Origin: Cichorium intybus
Lineage: Eukaryota > Streptophyta > Magnoliopsida > Asterales > Asteraceae
Assembly: GCA_023525715.1 (NCBI GenBank)
Contig: CM042009.1
Coordinates: 131,612,211-131,676,210, forward strand
Length of the DNA: 64,000 bases
Direction of reading: 5' to 3'
Shown here: one piece after another, positions 1 to 12,648 of the stretch
Position numbering within the stretch: the stretch's first letter is position 1
How the letters are laid out: every line of letters starts with the position of its first letter
The notes under the pieces: generated by a model
Database searches by the model: none
What the model saw: the letters and a program-made list of their open reading frames with translations, nothing else
What the model was told of the DNA's origin: nothing
Program-made: the position numbers and the translations under genes

Positions 1-1408
1 GGATAAATGGTAATAACTTGAATGTTGATGCATCCAAAGTGTTTGGATTCATGAATTATGTCCTCTATGATTGTTATAGTAAAATTTTATAAGGATCAAT
101 TCAACCAAAGGTCCAGTTGGACAAGACTTTGGAATCATTTGACTTAGAGTCACATGATGAATTAAGTTCGTAATAAAATCAATTGTTGCAACAAATGAAT
201 CACCCAAAGATCCAATGGATAGGATTTTGGAATCAGTTGACTTGGAGTCATGGTGATGATTGCATATCTTGAACAAAATTAACAAAGTCATAAATTTACA
301 TAGAGATGTGAAAGACATTAAGATTATGAGCAAACAACACATTAGTTACTATGTTTTTCTAAAATCTTCGAACAGAACACAATTAGTTATACTTCATGAT
401 ATTTGCCAATTAGTATGACAAATATGGCTTCGCTTATCAGAATAAGTGATTGATTGAAACCTTGAACTATTCAAGGACTTCAAAGGAAGTATAAGATCAA
501 CAGAACCTGAGTGACAACATAAACTGAGAAAATGTTTCACAGTTTATTCTCTTCCAAGAACATTAATGGTCATAATGTGTCTTAGGGAAGATGATGGAGC
601 ATTGGTCAAAATAGTTCGATCCTCGATGTATAAGATACACTTCCAATTAATTTTTGATGAATTGAATATTCAACCAGCCAGACCATAGAAACCATATTGA
701 AACCATATTCTGACCACATCTTAGACTAAGTAGGTTATGCAGACACTGTCTGAAATGTAAAGCTAGGATCGTCCCACTTGTACATAGAAAGTCCAGGGTC
801 ATGTAGCATTCGTCCGAACCTCATGACATGCCTGCTACTGATCAGCTGTGTCGTTTCATTGGCCGTCTCGCATGTACCTATGAAAGAAGAGCTCTTTTAG
901 AAAGAACTCATATTCTAAGGAAACAGTGGGATTAAGAATAATCCTGAATGAGTTCAGGGATTAGAGCCATGTGAAACAACCTTTAGTCATCACTAGGCCT
1001 TGACCAGGAATCAGATTCCTGTTAAACCTGACACACTCTTCTCTTCGCTTGACTAGTAGGGTTGGTCACCGTCATAAGGTATCATGATCTGGGTGACATA
1101 CCAATTAGTGGTAAAACACTAAAGTTGGTACGGATAAGCTATCCGACTAATTGGAAGCATTGGTGAGCCTGATTGCTGCCAAATAAGAGAACCTTAGCGC
1201 GAGAAGCAGTCTATGTGACAATTTGACTGATTTTACACCTGGTCTAACAACCAGTGGGAGTAATTGAATCGTCCAAAGAAAGCGACATAGATAGAAATGT
1301 ACTTACAGAACATCTGGTTGAGTGAGACGATACTCAGAGTCAAGCAATTGATTCCGAGAGAAGCACTCTCAATAGAAGATGAAATCCGAGAGGATACTAC
1401 GTGGCACA

Positions 1409-1465
1409 TTGTGAGTCGTTAGTGGAGCGTGTGTGGATTACCAGCACACTAATAGGGACTCACAA
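1409..1465 (+). other. Hairpin motif copy 3 of element D (left duplicate)
   Basis: A perfect 9-bp outer stem (TTGTGAGTC/GACTCACAA) and an inner stem (TTAGT/ACTAA) enclose a core GGAGCGT followed by GTGTGG-ATTA-CCAGCAC. Identical to 60123-60179. The core is shared with three other sites in D while the stems differ in sequence but stay paired. Confidence 0.7.
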
Positions 1466-2397
1466 AGAGCATGCCAATACAAACGTACATGGGCCCGGGT
1501 TTCATCCCACGGGCATCTCGCAAGAAAGGATATTCAGATTCTCAAAATATGCAAAAGTTTGGATTTTGTGAATAGCCTGAAAGATTGCCATGTCAGAAAG
1601 GTTTGGACTTCGGATTCTCAAAATGTGCCAAAAGGTTTGGATTTTGTGAATAGTCCGAAAGAGTCATATAACCATGTCAAAGCCAGTGGGAGTATTGTTG
1701 TTATCTCCTATCATTGTATGTTGGTTACATACTATTTCTAGGAAACGTCTTTTATCATTACAAAGTGTAATGACTGGAATTAAGAGATGATTCGCTATGA
1801 AAGACTTAATAGAGATACAACGTACTTAAGTGGTTGTGAGTATCTATGAGATAGATCAAAACTCTGCTAATATGATCTTAATGAGATTCAAGATGCATAA
1901 CCTCGGGAAAGGAGTTTCCTATCAGTGCAAAGTGTGATGACTTGGCATGAAAGAAATAAAGAAGGTGCAGCATACTCATGTTGTTCACAGAAATCTATTG
2001 GATAGATGAAATCTTCAGTATTGACCTAGCCATTGTAAGCATGATCTTGATAAGATTCAAGATGCATGAGAAAGAGTCTTTGAAAGGAAATAGTTTCTAA
2101 AAGTCATGACACAGGGATTATAAGTAATCTTTAGATTCTGAAAGTGTTTGGAATAAGAATAGATCGGATTCCACGAGATTCTTGGATCGATTAGAAGTGT
2201 CATGAACATGTCCTGATGACTTGATGCTTAGAGCATAGTAAGTTGGATTCAGGATATAACCTGGCTGAGAAAACTGGATGGATTATTTAAACACACGTGA
2301 GAAATCATTGAGAAATGATTGGGGTGAATATGGTAGTAATAGTTTGAAAGGAGTCTCAAATCAGGACGGTGTGTTAAAGGACTTAATGGTTAAAGAG

Positions 2398-2455
2398 TTT
2401 CGTTGGATTCTGATGGAGCGCGTGTGGTTCACCGGCACATCATAACACCTCGAAA
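2398..2455 (+). other. Hairpin motif copy 4 of element D (left duplicate)
   Basis: The outer stem is TTTCG/CGAAA and the inner stem TGAT/ATCA, around the core GGAGCGC then GTGTGG-TTCA-CCGGCAC. Identical to 61112-61169. It has longer single-stranded linkers between the stems than the other copies and is the least regular of the four. Confidence 0.62.
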
Positions 2456-3549
2456 TAGTCTTAGGGTGCAATCATGTAGACTAAAGACCCCGAGAACCAT
2501 GGGTAGTCATAGTACACATCACCGGAATGGAGTTAGGAGAGAGAAAGACAGAATGACAAGTGGAGATATCATCGGAATAGTGTCCGATTTGATTATCTGC
2601 AATGAAGTGTATCAATATAAGACATTTTGGATACATAGAAAGAGTGAAAGGTCATATAGACATAGATATAAAAGTCTTGAATTGAAAGTTTAAATGAAAA
2701 TAAGAAAACCGATAATAGTTTGTGACAAATCCGACTTGGTGATTACCTCGTGGAGACTTGGTAATAAGCAGGAGTAGCTGCCAGTCAGATTTTATGTTTC
2801 GCTTTTGCATGTTTTACTTCCCAAATAATTTAATTATTCAGAAAGATCCACAGTCGTTCATACTTTGAGAAGTAAGTATTGAATCAAGACTGTCATGAAT
2901 TGGCTTGTAGATTGTCTAAGGAGTTAGACACAGCAATATGATTGCTACAACGTTCATGATTACTTAGAAATGGAGATTTGAGTATTGGATAAACCTGCGC
3001 TCAATAGATTGCTTCATGGATTACATCACGAGCAATGTTGAGACGATAATATCTTATGATCTTGAAGTGGAGAGATATGAGTTATAATTTACAAGGCAGT
3101 TGTTCATTGATAATGCGAAAATGCATCGGTAACTCGATGTTATAAAACGTATTGTTGTGAGTGATTTGACTGGTAAAAGATATAAGCATATGAGTCGAAG
3201 CTTATTCATTCCTTGACCATGATGAGAAACATATATCTATAGGCCTCTCGATGATTTTGAAGTTGACTAAAGTGCTGGCCAGGAAGGACTGAATTGATGT
3301 GTTCAATTAGAAGTCTTATGTCATATGCAAAATCAGAAATCAGGAAACAGAGTATCGGATAGAGATTGATCTCAATCCATGTCTCATGTCTGGAAAATAT
3401 CTTGTTGGACGGAGGATCGTATGATCACTTATCTATGGACAGAACTGACTGGGTCAGAGTTCGGCAGCAGTTTCTAGGAAGCTACAGTTTGCTGATTAAT
3501 TAGAGGTTAAATTGGTAATTATAGTCATAGACTTATCCAAGTGGGAGAC

Positions 3550-4326
3550 TATTGGATTAGGTGTCTAGGCCATGACTAATAATTTGTATTTACCTAATTA
3601 ATAGAAGCAAAGTCCATTTGGGTTGCCCTCATAGCTAGAGGTTTGGCAGAAATTCCAGGAGAGAGAAACATTGATTTATTATGTGATTAATAAATCAATA
3701 GAAATAAAATAAATAGTTTATTAATATATTAAAGTGATAATATATTAATTAGAAACTATATTAATTAATTAGAAATTAATCTGGAATTAATTGGAATTAA
3801 TTTGGTGATTAATTTGATTAATTAAAGGTGCAGGGGCTGAAGTGTAATTATTCAATAGTTGAGTAAGTGACAATTATGGTAGTTTAAGTGGCCAACAAAA
3901 TTATAGAGGGATTATCCATAATTTCGATTATTATATGTTAGGATAAATAGATTTGAATTGATAGATAAAAGTTTATCTTATTTGAATTCAAAAAGGTTTA
4001 TCTCTAAAGGCTTATCTGGTGGCCACTTGGAAACTATAAATAGAGACCCCTAGGCACCATAAAAGCCACAACTTTTTCCTCTCTTCCCTCTCTCTGGAAC
4101 TTTCAAAAACCCTAGTTTTGGGTGTGACTTCATTTGAGGCAAGGCACTTGCGTTGCTTAGCTTGCAAGAAACAACTAAAAGGTTAGTTTTTCTGATTTAT
4201 TTCTTTTAGCAATTTTTGTTTGGCCTTTAGGAATTTGTTACATGTTCAAAGATAGAAAACATAGATCTAATCTAGGTTGCATGTGAACTTAGGGTTTAAG
4301 TTTATAGATTTGCATAAAACCTTTCA
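3550..4326 (+). repeat. 3' LTR of element D (left copy)
   Basis: This 777-bp LTR ends in CTTTCA and is nearly identical to 62264-63040. Its first dinucleotide is TA where the right copy has TG, a point change in the terminal base pair that integrase recognises. A TATA-like box (CTATAAATAGAG) lies at 4034-4045 and marks the likely U3 promoter. The flanking caaac at 4327-4331 is the TSD. Confidence 0.9.
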
Positions 4327-4331
4327 CAAAC

Positions 4332-6848
4332 CACTAACAACCCTTTTCCACTGCGATGGCGTGGGGAGCGCCAACCCGCGATGGCAACCCACCGCCACGT
4401 CAGCAAGCAACCATTTCTCAACCGCAAAAATCACAACCATTACAACCACCATACCAACAAACCATATGTAAACCACAAACCGCCTTTCAAACTTTACCAC
4501 AACAAACCCAATATGTGCAACTACAACAAACTCCACCGTAGCAGTATCAATACCAGGAGGTCGAGCATGGATATGACGGGGAGGATGAAGGATGGATGCC
4601 TCTACAGCAGCCGCAACAATGGAACAGAGGTCAGGGACCTCCACGAAGAATGCAACAACCGCAGCAACCGCAAGGACAACAAGGTTACAACAATGATCAT
4701 TATAACAGTAACTTTGTTCAACCTTTATATTTTGCACAACCGAGAGGGCAATCGGCTGCGTCGCACTTCCAACCTCGGGAGTATGACGATTCGTCGCCCA
4801 TTTATATTCCTGAAAATGTAGAAGCTCAAATAGAAATTAGGCCACAGCTTTTAGGAATATTGCCTGAGTTTAGGGGTTACAAACAAGATGATCCATATAA
4901 TCACTTATATGAGTTCATAGCCATAGCTAATGCCAATACCCCTAGGAACACCAACAAGAACATCTTTAGGATGAGACTATTCCCATTCACCTTGAAAGAC
5001 AAAGCCAAATACTGGTTCACTTCTCTTCAACCTAATAGCATTACCACATGGGAGCAGTTAAAGGCCAAGTTTTTGCAAGAGTTTTACCCAGCTAGTAAAA
5101 CCACCGAGATTAGACGCGCAATTCAAGATTTTCAGCAGAAGCCTGGAGAGGCATTTCACGAGGCTTTTGAGAGGTTGAAGGAGTTGATGAGGTCATGCCC
5201 TCATCATGATATTCCAAAGTGGCAGCTGGTGAAGCTTTTCTTTGAGGGTGCAGACTTGACCAATCAAGCGATGATCAATGCATCCTCCAGTGGGACCATT
5301 ATGATGCAAGATCCTGATGATGCTTGGCGATTCCTCGAACAGCTCAGCAATGGATTAAAGGAAAACTTCTCCACCAGGAAGCCCGTAAGCACAGCTGCAA
5401 TAGTGGGAGTAGACGCATATTGGAAGAAAGAGGTAAAGAAGGAAATATGTGAGTTGAATAAGAAGTTCGATAAGTTAATGACCACTTTGTAGAATGGGCC
5501 CCAGAATCAGCAACAAGGAGGCCAGCAGGGACAAAAGACCCAGGATGTAAATAAAGTTTTTGGTCAGGGTCAATGACAGTACAATAACGGACGATCCTAC
5601 AGACCATACAAACAGGGAACCCAAAATTCCTACAACACCAGGCAGAATAATTATCAAGGGCAACCATCGAATTAAACCAGGAAATTTCAACCGGCAAACA
5701 ATAATAATGCAAATGGGATCAGCAATAGCAATAGGGGATCAACTAGCAATAGCAACAACGCTCCAAAAAGTCAAGAAAGTATGATTGCTAAGATGTATGA
5801 TTTGTTCAACGCCAGTCAACAGCAAACTCAAGCCAATGCTAAGGCCATTGCCAACATAGAGAGGCAGATTACCCAGATGGCCGAGGACCAAAGGAAAAAG
5901 GATAGTGGCAAATTGCCCAGTACTACAGAAATCAACCCAAATCATGCACAACGAGCAGGGAAAGAGCATGTGAACGCAGTTGAAGCTGAATGGAGAAAAG
6001 TTACTGAAAAGGATCTATTAGGGTATGAGGATGAAGTTAAGAATGAAGAAGAGGCTAAGACTGAAGAATGTGAGAATAAGAAGGAGGAGGATGCTCAAAT
6101 TGAGAAGGAGACTCAAGTTAAGGAGGACAAGGAAGTCCCAATGGATGAGCAGCCAGTGGTAGCTGGTATCAAGAAGAAGAAAGATAGGAAAGTAAAGAAG
6201 AAACAGGAGGAGCCTAGTAAGCCGACTGGGCCATCAATAAATCAACCTCTATGGGATGAGCTGAAGGATGCTCCTGAAGATACAAGGATTCTTCAGGAGA
6301 TGTGTGAAAAGAATAGAGAATCCAAGACTCCCACACCTGATATGGTGAGGTTGACGGTTAAAGCAAGCAAGGCTTTGTTAGGGACACTTCCTAAGAAGGA
6401 GAGAGATCCTGGATCACCGTTGATTACTGTCACGGTAGGAGTCGTGGTTATTAGGAACACCTTACTGGATTTGGGAGCAAGTGTTAATGTGTTGCCAGGA
6501 TACTTGTATGACAAATATAAGAATGAGGAATTGGAACCAGCAAAAACGGTTCTGCAGTTAGCTGATCAGTCAACGAAGGTTTCTCGGGGAAAGTTAACAA
6601 ATGTGATAGTAAAAGTTGGTGATTTCTTTTACCCCGTGGATTTCCTGGTAATGGTATACGAGAGTTTGGAGGACGTGCCCGCGCTGATCTTGGGACGTCT
6701 ATTTTTTGCTACAGCTGGTGTTGTTATAGATTGCAAGACAGGATATTTGGATATTTCGGGACAAGGAAGCGTAGACTTAATATGTTCGGGTGTCCTATAT
6801 CTCTACCACAATGGTATGATGATAAATATTAGAGCAGCAATCTGTTGA
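4332..6848 (+). pseudogene. Gag-protease remnant of element A
   Basis: One reading frame (the frame of the ATG at 4356) carries a Q/P-rich N-terminus, a Ty3-type Gag domain (about 4800-5450, with RRAIQDFQQKPGEAF), a Q/N-rich linker, a K/E-rich coiled region (about 5990-6220) and a retropepsin domain. The protease active site DLGAS is encoded at 6468-6482 and the ILGRLF motif lies near 6690-6707. The frame is broken by TAG 4539, TAG 5490, TGA 5574 and TAA 5673, and shifts relative to the N-terminal exon seen at 55373-55662. In host cells this polyprotein would form the capsid and process it. The reading ends at TGA 6846, well short of any RT domain. Confidence 0.88.
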
Positions 6849-7025
6849 TGGCACCAGAGACCAGGGATAAAGGAAAGATATGGACATGAGAAGGTGAAGG
6901 TGGAAAAGAAGACATCCTGAGGGAGAAAAAAGAGCATCCGCTGTCAACAGTGGATAAGGTGCAATTGCTTGATATGATGGAAATGATAGAGTTGAAGCAC
7001 TAACAATACGAAAAAGATGCACGGT

Positions 7026-8263
7026 TGATCGCAGTCGTTGATACAATCAAAAATAAACCTTAAACGCACTAATTAGCTAGGGCAAGTAAGGGTCGAATCC
7101 ACGAGGAGCTTATGGTTAACAATCTAGTTCTAACAGATTTAAAAGCAAACAAATTCAGACAAACAAATACTGCAAAAGGTTTAATTCAATCAGAGAAAAG
7201 GGTGATCACTCCCGGTTTCAGTTTTTGATTCCTAACAATGTATTATATCAGATTTTACTAATTTTGCGTTCATTCAGATTACATAGACATAACCGTACTG
7301 TTACTGACTAAATCTGGGATCAAGCTATGTAAAATCCGCACCCTCCGTCCTACACACCACTGTGGATGATTTGGCACGGTGGGGAAGATCACAATAGAGT
7401 TGTCTTACACTCAATCAAGCAACAATTTAAGAACAAGTAATGGAAGACTAGTCATATGATTTAAAAGCAAACAATCCAAACACTGTGTTCATGAATCTAA
7501 AAAGTTCAAATCTAAATACAATACTGAAAGGAAATCAAAACCTACTCCCGGTTGTGATCACGGGATGATTTAGCTACTCATGGTTGGAACTGATGCAAAC
7601 ACTGTGCTGGAGATGTTGAACATGGCTGGATCTTCAAAACTTCAGAAATTCTGACTTGATCTTGATGCAAAAGAGGTTTAATTTGAGATCGGGAATTGTT
7701 TGGGGATGATTTAGAAGTGTTTTAGACCTTGGAAAACTGTCAAAACCTTGAGAAAATCGTCTGGAGGTTGCCTTGGGTCGATGGGATCACGTTTCATTAA
7801 AAAGAGTAGCTTAAATATGGCAATTTAGGGCATTCTACGCGGCGGCGTCCTAGGCCAGCGTCCCAGACGCCCCTAGGACGCTGTGTGTATTTCTTCAGCA
7901 GTTACGACGAGCAGCGTTTCACGACGAGACGTCCCAAAAACGCCCGGCGTCCTAGGCCAGCGTCCCAGACGCCACCTAGGACGCTGACGGGCTTCCTCGC
8001 GCATCTGGCTTGCTTTTTCCCTTCAAAATGGCCCAAAGTTCCAGGTCAGCGTCTGGGACGCTGCCTGGGACGCTGCTGGAACGCTGAGCTTTTTCTCCCG
8101 CTTCCGGTGTCCGTTTAATGCGTGGTTTTCGCCCAAAATTCCCGTTTTTCAATCCCTGCATGTAATTCACTCAATTCCATCAAAAGTAGGGCCATTCTTG
8201 GTTAAACAATGCTTAATTTATCAAGTTAATTACATTTTACTTCAAACCAAAATGGCCCGATCA
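7026..8263 (-). repeat. Element B left LTR (3' LTR on - strand)
   Basis: This 1238-bp LTR matches 11417-12643. It holds a GC-rich cluster (about 7840-8090) in which words such as AGCGTCCCAGACGCC and CTAGGACGCTG recur five or six times, in an otherwise AT-rich LTR. It carries a CTGCTGGAACG-type insertion absent from the other LTR. Small ORFs through the cluster are by-products of the repeats. Confidence 0.93.
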
Positions 8264-9913
8264 AACCTCCCCAACTTATCTCTTTCTCGTCCCGAGAAAG
8301 ACTCAACGAAATCAGAATTCAGGTCCAGTCCATAAAACAACAACCAATCAAACAAAAGTAAAACATTACAGTATTGCATACGCCTGTGTCCATTGCCAGC
8401 CCGTATGTCCGTTTATTTTAAGTGCAAAGCACTATTTAGTGATCTTTAAATTTTCTTCACCCTGCAAACGGTTAAGTCAAAAATTCATTTTTCAAAAGTC
8501 TCTCCAAAGATACCAAGTTTACCTTCCCCCTGCGGTTTTTCCAGTGACGTGGTACGGTCAGTCCTTTTTGGTTACTGCATTCTGTCCAGATTCCTAAGGT
8601 TCTTCTTTTTATTTCAATTGGTCGCTTTTTTTTTTTGACGCATTACAACCATATTAAATTATGTACTTTTAGCACTTTGCCCATATTTATTTCTTCATTT
8701 GATTTATCTTTGTAGAACTTCATTTGTGATCTATGTCTCAGAATTTTCTCTGAATATAATATTCATATTTAAAGTTGATGGTGGACGTGAAAACCTGAAA
8801 TGGAGTACACCAGGTCCCAGGTACGCAACAACCCAAACAGCGGAATACAGATCATTAATTTATAATCACTTATATGCAATCTACTTTTCAAGTGAGTCTT
8901 GCCTTTTTGCGCGGCTTCCAAGAGGGGTCACCTACGGGTTGCTGGTTACTTAGCAAGATACTTATCAAAGTCCCGAAGGTACATTCATATTCAAGCGGCT
9001 GTGGACGGTGGAAACCTGAAATGGGGTACACCAGGCTCCAGGTACACATCAACCCAAACAGCGGAATATAAATTACAAAAATAAGGACATCTAAGGTCGT
9101 GCGGTCATAGAATGCAGTAGGAATATTTACAAGCAAATTCGAGAACCGGGCCATCAGGGTTCTTTAAACAGGGTATCTCTAGAGGAACTTTTGAAACATA
9201 AATTTTTAGAAAAAACCAGTTTACAACTTGAAGTTAAAACATTTTTGGTCCATTTGTTACTTGAACCAGACAGGCAACCACAGAAATATACATTAGTTGG
9301 AATGTCACTTTTATCTCATCACCTGCTATTCCATGTCCAGTCCCTTTTATTCAATCATTTTTCGTATTGCCGAGTCACAACCGGGACAAAAAGGAAGAAA
9401 AACTCGGGGACAGTTCATCAAGTTCCAAAATTTCATCATCAAAGCACATCCAAATCCATATTAAAAGTTTTCAACTAACACAACCAAAACAAACACAACC
9501 GAGAGAAATAAAAGAAAAAATAGAAAAGGAGAGTGATTCACCTAGTAATTTGATGGTAGAGGAGGCTTAAAATTTTCATTTGGGTCCGAACAAAATCGAA
9601 AATTTTGGATTTTTTTATGTGTCGATTTCTTCAATCTTTCATCTTTCCTCGGTTTATTGTCACTCATTGAAGTGCACTCCTCCCCAACTTTGAGCGTTTG
9701 GATCATCCCCGATGCAACAAAAATTATCCTACAAAAAACAAAAACGAAACTACAAGCAGAATATTAAATAAAAAATAAAAAATAACCCTCAATTTCGCCA
9801 GGGATCGCGATTGCACTTGGCACGTGCAACAAGCCTTTTAAACCCCTAGGTTGCCCCTAGTGGACGAGTGAAGTCTCGTGAGGGTTTGCAGTGAACACAC
9901 CCACAAAGTTCGC
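8264..9913. other. Non-coding 3' region of element B
   Basis: This is the interior of B beyond its ORF, starting with the minus-strand PPT (8264-8275). It contains a direct repeat of about 70 bp at roughly 8777-8850 and 9001-9070, sharing AACCTGAAATGG and ACCCAAACAGCGGAATA. Two fragments of Q/K-rich ORF on the + strand (9191-9570) show no domain and are probably chance. No gene is seen. Confidence 0.6.
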
Positions 9914-9957
9914 GGGTTGCCTCCCGTAAAGCGCTAAGTTTAACGTCTTCAGCTAGA
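9914..9957 (-). other. Conserved Athila block of element B
   Basis: Read on the - strand, this 44-bp block (AGACGTTAAACTTAGCGCTT then an ACGGGAGGCAACCC end) is almost the same as 12821-12864 of element A, although the two elements share little else. It lies just after the stop of the B ORF, as in A it lies just after a coding stop. Such a GCGCTT...GGGAGGCAACCC box is typical of Athila-group elements; its role is unknown to me. Confidence 0.7.
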
Positions 9958-9976
9958 CAGATACATGTACCATGCT

Positions 9977-11248
9977 TCACGGAGGATCGTATGTCAGTTG
10001 ACTTTTTTGAAAAACAATCATGTTGTGGTGATATGGTGTCATATATTTCTCTTTATCTTCAAACAAATCACATTCTTGAGTTTCACCCGGATCAAATGGC
10101 ATGTCAACTTTGACCTTATCAAATCCTGGTCTTTTACCTTTGAGTCTTCTGAAAGAGCACTTAAACCTTGTTTTGAACTGACATGCATTTCTCCTTGGAG
10201 TGAAGTTCTTTAACCGACTCTTGATACCACCGACCACTTTCATCTTTGATTTGTAGGATCGTGTGGTATAATGTTTCTTTTTCCACATTCTTTTCTTCAC
10301 ATGTTGACTCCTAATGTTATCCATGTCTTTTAACCTGTTACAAGAGAAAAGTTTCTCCAGATCGCCGGTAGTGTCAGCGAGCATATTTGCAGTATGCTCA
10401 TAGAAGTAATCATCCATAGTATTGATTACAAACAAGTCACCACCGACCGGAGGATCATTAGTACATCTAAATAGTTGAAGTTCAAATTTTTGGTTTCCAA
10501 ATGTCACATCAATGACACCTTCTTGGCAACTAATTTGGGCATAGATAGTTGTCAAAATGGGACGATTAATGATGGCATTTGGTTTTTTTAATATGTCCAG
10601 TCTTTTACAATCTATCTCAAAAATGTCAACAAGAATTTGCTTTTCGGGTTCTTTGAAATTCGTTAGGTTGGGGGTGGTATTAGACTCCACTGACCCCTCC
10701 CCAACTTTGAGTATTTCTAGTTCTTGGAAAATTATTTGAGATGTTTCCGATTCAAATTCAGATTTTTCTTGGTTAATTGTTTCTAATTCAATATATTCCT
10801 CATTAATTGATACATAATCCTCCACCACAACCTCATAATCAGGTGGTGTAGGTTTATGTACATTAATGTCAAAAGATTCATCACTACACAAGTTAGTTAC
10901 CTCATCTGCTTGCATAGTATCTGAATGATCGTCCGATGGTTGTTGTTGCAGTTGCTCCACCATTTGTTCCAATTGATTTTCGAGAATTGAAATTGCTTTG
11001 GAGTTGTTTTCCTCTTGTTTGAAGCCTTCCTTCAATAATTCCATCATCAGATCCAACTTCTTGTCAAGTGAAGACTCGTGTGATATTTCTTGGTTTACTA
11101 GAAAATACCCATCATGTTGATTTTTGTCCAAATTGATGCTCCTCCACCAATCATCATTATATGGATCTTGTTGTGGCATTGGACTATAAAGGTCATAATA
11201 ACCTTGATCCATGGCGAGATAATCACCCATTGTTCTTCGTTCATCCAT
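9977..11248 (-). CDS. Gag/protease-like ORF of element B
   Basis: An uninterrupted 423-codon ORF starts 164 bp inside the primer-binding end. Residues about 60-115 form a coiled coil (ISILENQLEQMVEQLQQQ) like the post-capsid coil of Athila Gag. The middle is very acidic. Around residues 225-265 the string RPILTTIYAQ...GVIDVTFGNQ resembles the C-terminal flap region of Athila-type retropepsins (ILGRPFLAT...IDV), but the DSG/DLG active site is absent. The C-terminus (320-375) is strongly basic. I infer a structural Gag-derived protein without protease activity. It remains open, unlike the A gag, which fits a younger insertion. Confidence 0.72.
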   Translation of the reverse strand: MDERRTMGDYLAMDQGYYDLYSPMPQQDPYNDDWWRSINLDKNQHDGYFLVNQEISHESSLDKKLDLMMELLKEGFKQEENNSKAISILENQLEQMVEQLQQQPSDDHSDTMQADEVTNLCSDESFDINVHKPTPPDYEVVVEDYVSINEEYIELETINQEKSEFESETSQIIFQELEILKVGEGSVESNTTPNLTNFKEPEKQILVDIFEIDCKRLDILKKPNAIINRPILTTIYAQISCQEGVIDVTFGNQKFELQLFRCTNDPPVGGDLFVINTMDDYFYEHTANMLADTTGDLEKLFSCNRLKDMDNIRSQHVKKRMWKKKHYTTRSYKSKMKVVGGIKSRLKNFTPRRNACQFKTRFKCSFRRLKGKRPGFDKVKVDMPFDPGETQECDLFEDKEKYMTPYHHNMIVFQKSQLTYDPP

Positions 11249-11392
11249 GATAGAAATTGCAATAGGGAAAATTGTCCCAAATTGATATTACGCAAGAAAA
11301 ACCTATAAGAATCTGAAAAGACAAACACAAAGCAAACACGTAAACTAGAACAAAATTGACTCAAAACAGAACTAAGTTGCTAAGCGCAATAG

Positions 11393-11411
11393 CTCCCCGG
11401 CAACGGCGCCA
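11393..11411 (-). other. Primer-binding site of element B (tRNA-Asp)
   Basis: On the - strand the bases read TGGCGCCGTTGCCGGGGAG, complementary to the 3' end of plant tRNA-Asp. It begins 5 bases inside the 5' LTR (11417-12643). This fixes the element's orientation and supports its Athila/Tat affiliation. Confidence 0.9.
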
Positions 11412-11416
11412 AAATT

Positions 11417-12643
11417 TGATCGCAGTCGTTGATGCAATAAAAAATAAACCTTAAACGCACTAATTAGCTAGGGCAAGTAAGGGTCGAATCCACGAGGAGC
11501 TTATGGTTAACAATCTAGTTCTAATAGATTTAAAAGCAAACAAATTCAGACAAACAAATACTGCAAAAGGTTTAATTCAATCAGAGAAAAGGGTGATCAC
11601 TCCCGGTTTCAGTTTTTGATTCCTAACAATGTATTATATCAGATTTTACTAATTTTGCGTTCATTCAGATTACATAGACATAACCGTATTGTTACTGACT
11701 AAATCTGGGATCAAACTATGTAAAATCCGCACCCTCCGTCCTACACACCACTGTGGATGATTTGGCACGGTGGGGAAGATCACAATAGAGTTGTCTTACA
11801 CTCAATCAAGCAACAATTTAAGAACAAGTAATGGAAGACTAGTCATATGATTTAAAAGCAAACAATCCAAACACTGTGTTCATGAATCTAAAAAGTTCAA
11901 ATCTAAATACAATACTGAAAGGAAATCAAAACCTACTCCCGGTTGTGATCACGGGATGATTTAGCTACTCATGGTTGGAACTGATGCAAACACTGTGCTG
12001 GAGATGTTGAACATGGCTGGATCTTCAAAACTTCAGAAATTCTGGCTTGATCTTGATGCAAAAGAGGTTTAATTTGAGATTGGGAATTGTTTGGGGATGA
12101 TTTAGAAGAGTTTTAGACCTTGGAAAACTGTCAAAACCTTGAGAAAATCGTCTGGAGGCTGCCTTGGGTCGATGGGATCACGTTTCATTAAAAAGAGTAG
12201 CTTAAATATGGCAATTTAGGGCATTCTACGCGGCGGCGTCCTAGGCCAGCGTCCCAGACACCCCTGGGACGCTGTGTGTATTTCTTCAACAGTTACGACG
12301 AGCAGCGTTCCACGACGAGACGTCCCAAAAACGCCCGGCGTCCTAGGCCAGCGTCCCAGACGCCACCTAGGACGCTGACGGGCTTCCTCGCGCATCTGGC
12401 TTGCTTTTTCCCTTCAAAATGGCCCAGAGTTCCAGGTCAGCGTCTGGGACGCTGCCTGGGACGCTGAGCTTTTTCTCCCGCTTCCGGTGTCCGTTTAATG
12501 CGTGGTTTTCGCCCAAAATTCCCGTTTTTCAATCCCTACATGTAATTCACTCAATTCCAACAAAAGTAGGGCCATTCGTGGTTAAACAATGCTTAATTTA
12601 TCAAGTTAATTACATTTTACTTCAAACCAAAATGGCCCGATCA
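11417..12643 (-). repeat. Element B right LTR (5' LTR on - strand)
   Basis: This 1227-bp LTR matches 7026-8263, including the GC-rich AGCGTCCCAGACGCC cluster near 12230-12470. It is followed by TSD acggt and then by the continuation of the A coding piece. Confidence 0.93.
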
Positions 12644-12648
12644 ACGGT

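Larger units (their letters stand above)
1..4326 (+). mobile_element. Element D, 3' part only (non-coding LTR retrotransposon)
   Basis: This is the 3' portion of the same element seen complete at 55663-63040; the 5' part lies before the window. It holds non-coding internal DNA, a polypurine tract (PPT) just before 3550 and the 3' LTR. No retroelement protein is recognisable in any frame, and the few ORFs of 60-100 codons show no domain. The element is followed by caaac, one half of its TSD inside A. Confidence 0.88.
1..5286. repeat. Left copy of a ~58.7-kb-spaced duplication
   Basis: This stretch matches 58715-64000 base for base at a constant offset of 58,714. Reading the two by eye I count about 18 substitutions, mostly transitions, and no indels. 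It covers the 3' half of element D, its 3' LTR and the start of the A gag remnant. Both copies hold D at the same A position with the same TSD, so they descend from one nested locus rather than from two independent insertions. Confidence 0.93.
7026..12643 (-). mobile_element. Element B, complete non-autonomous Athila/Tat-like element
   Basis: Two LTRs of about 1.23 kb begin TGATCGCAG and end CCCGATCA, flanked by TSD acggt (7021-7025 and 12644-12648). The tRNA-Asp primer site lies inside the right LTR on the - strand and a PPT (complement of CCTCCCC) inside the left LTR, so the element runs right to left. The 3.15-kb interior holds one 423-codon Gag/protease-like ORF and no RT or integrase. 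It interrupts the A coding piece that continues at 12649. LTRs differ at roughly a dozen sites plus one indel. Confidence 0.92.

Noticed and set aside
1433..2693. ORFs of 96-102 codons in element D (1433-1741 and 2403-2693, repeated at +58,714)
   Set aside because: They have no domain, no coding-like composition, and overlap the structured hairpins; their duplication is explained by the large repeat.
4324..4737. 137-codon ORF on the - strand, also at 63038-63451
   Set aside because: It is the reverse strand of the Q/P-rich A gag start; the valine/alanine-rich product is a composition shadow.
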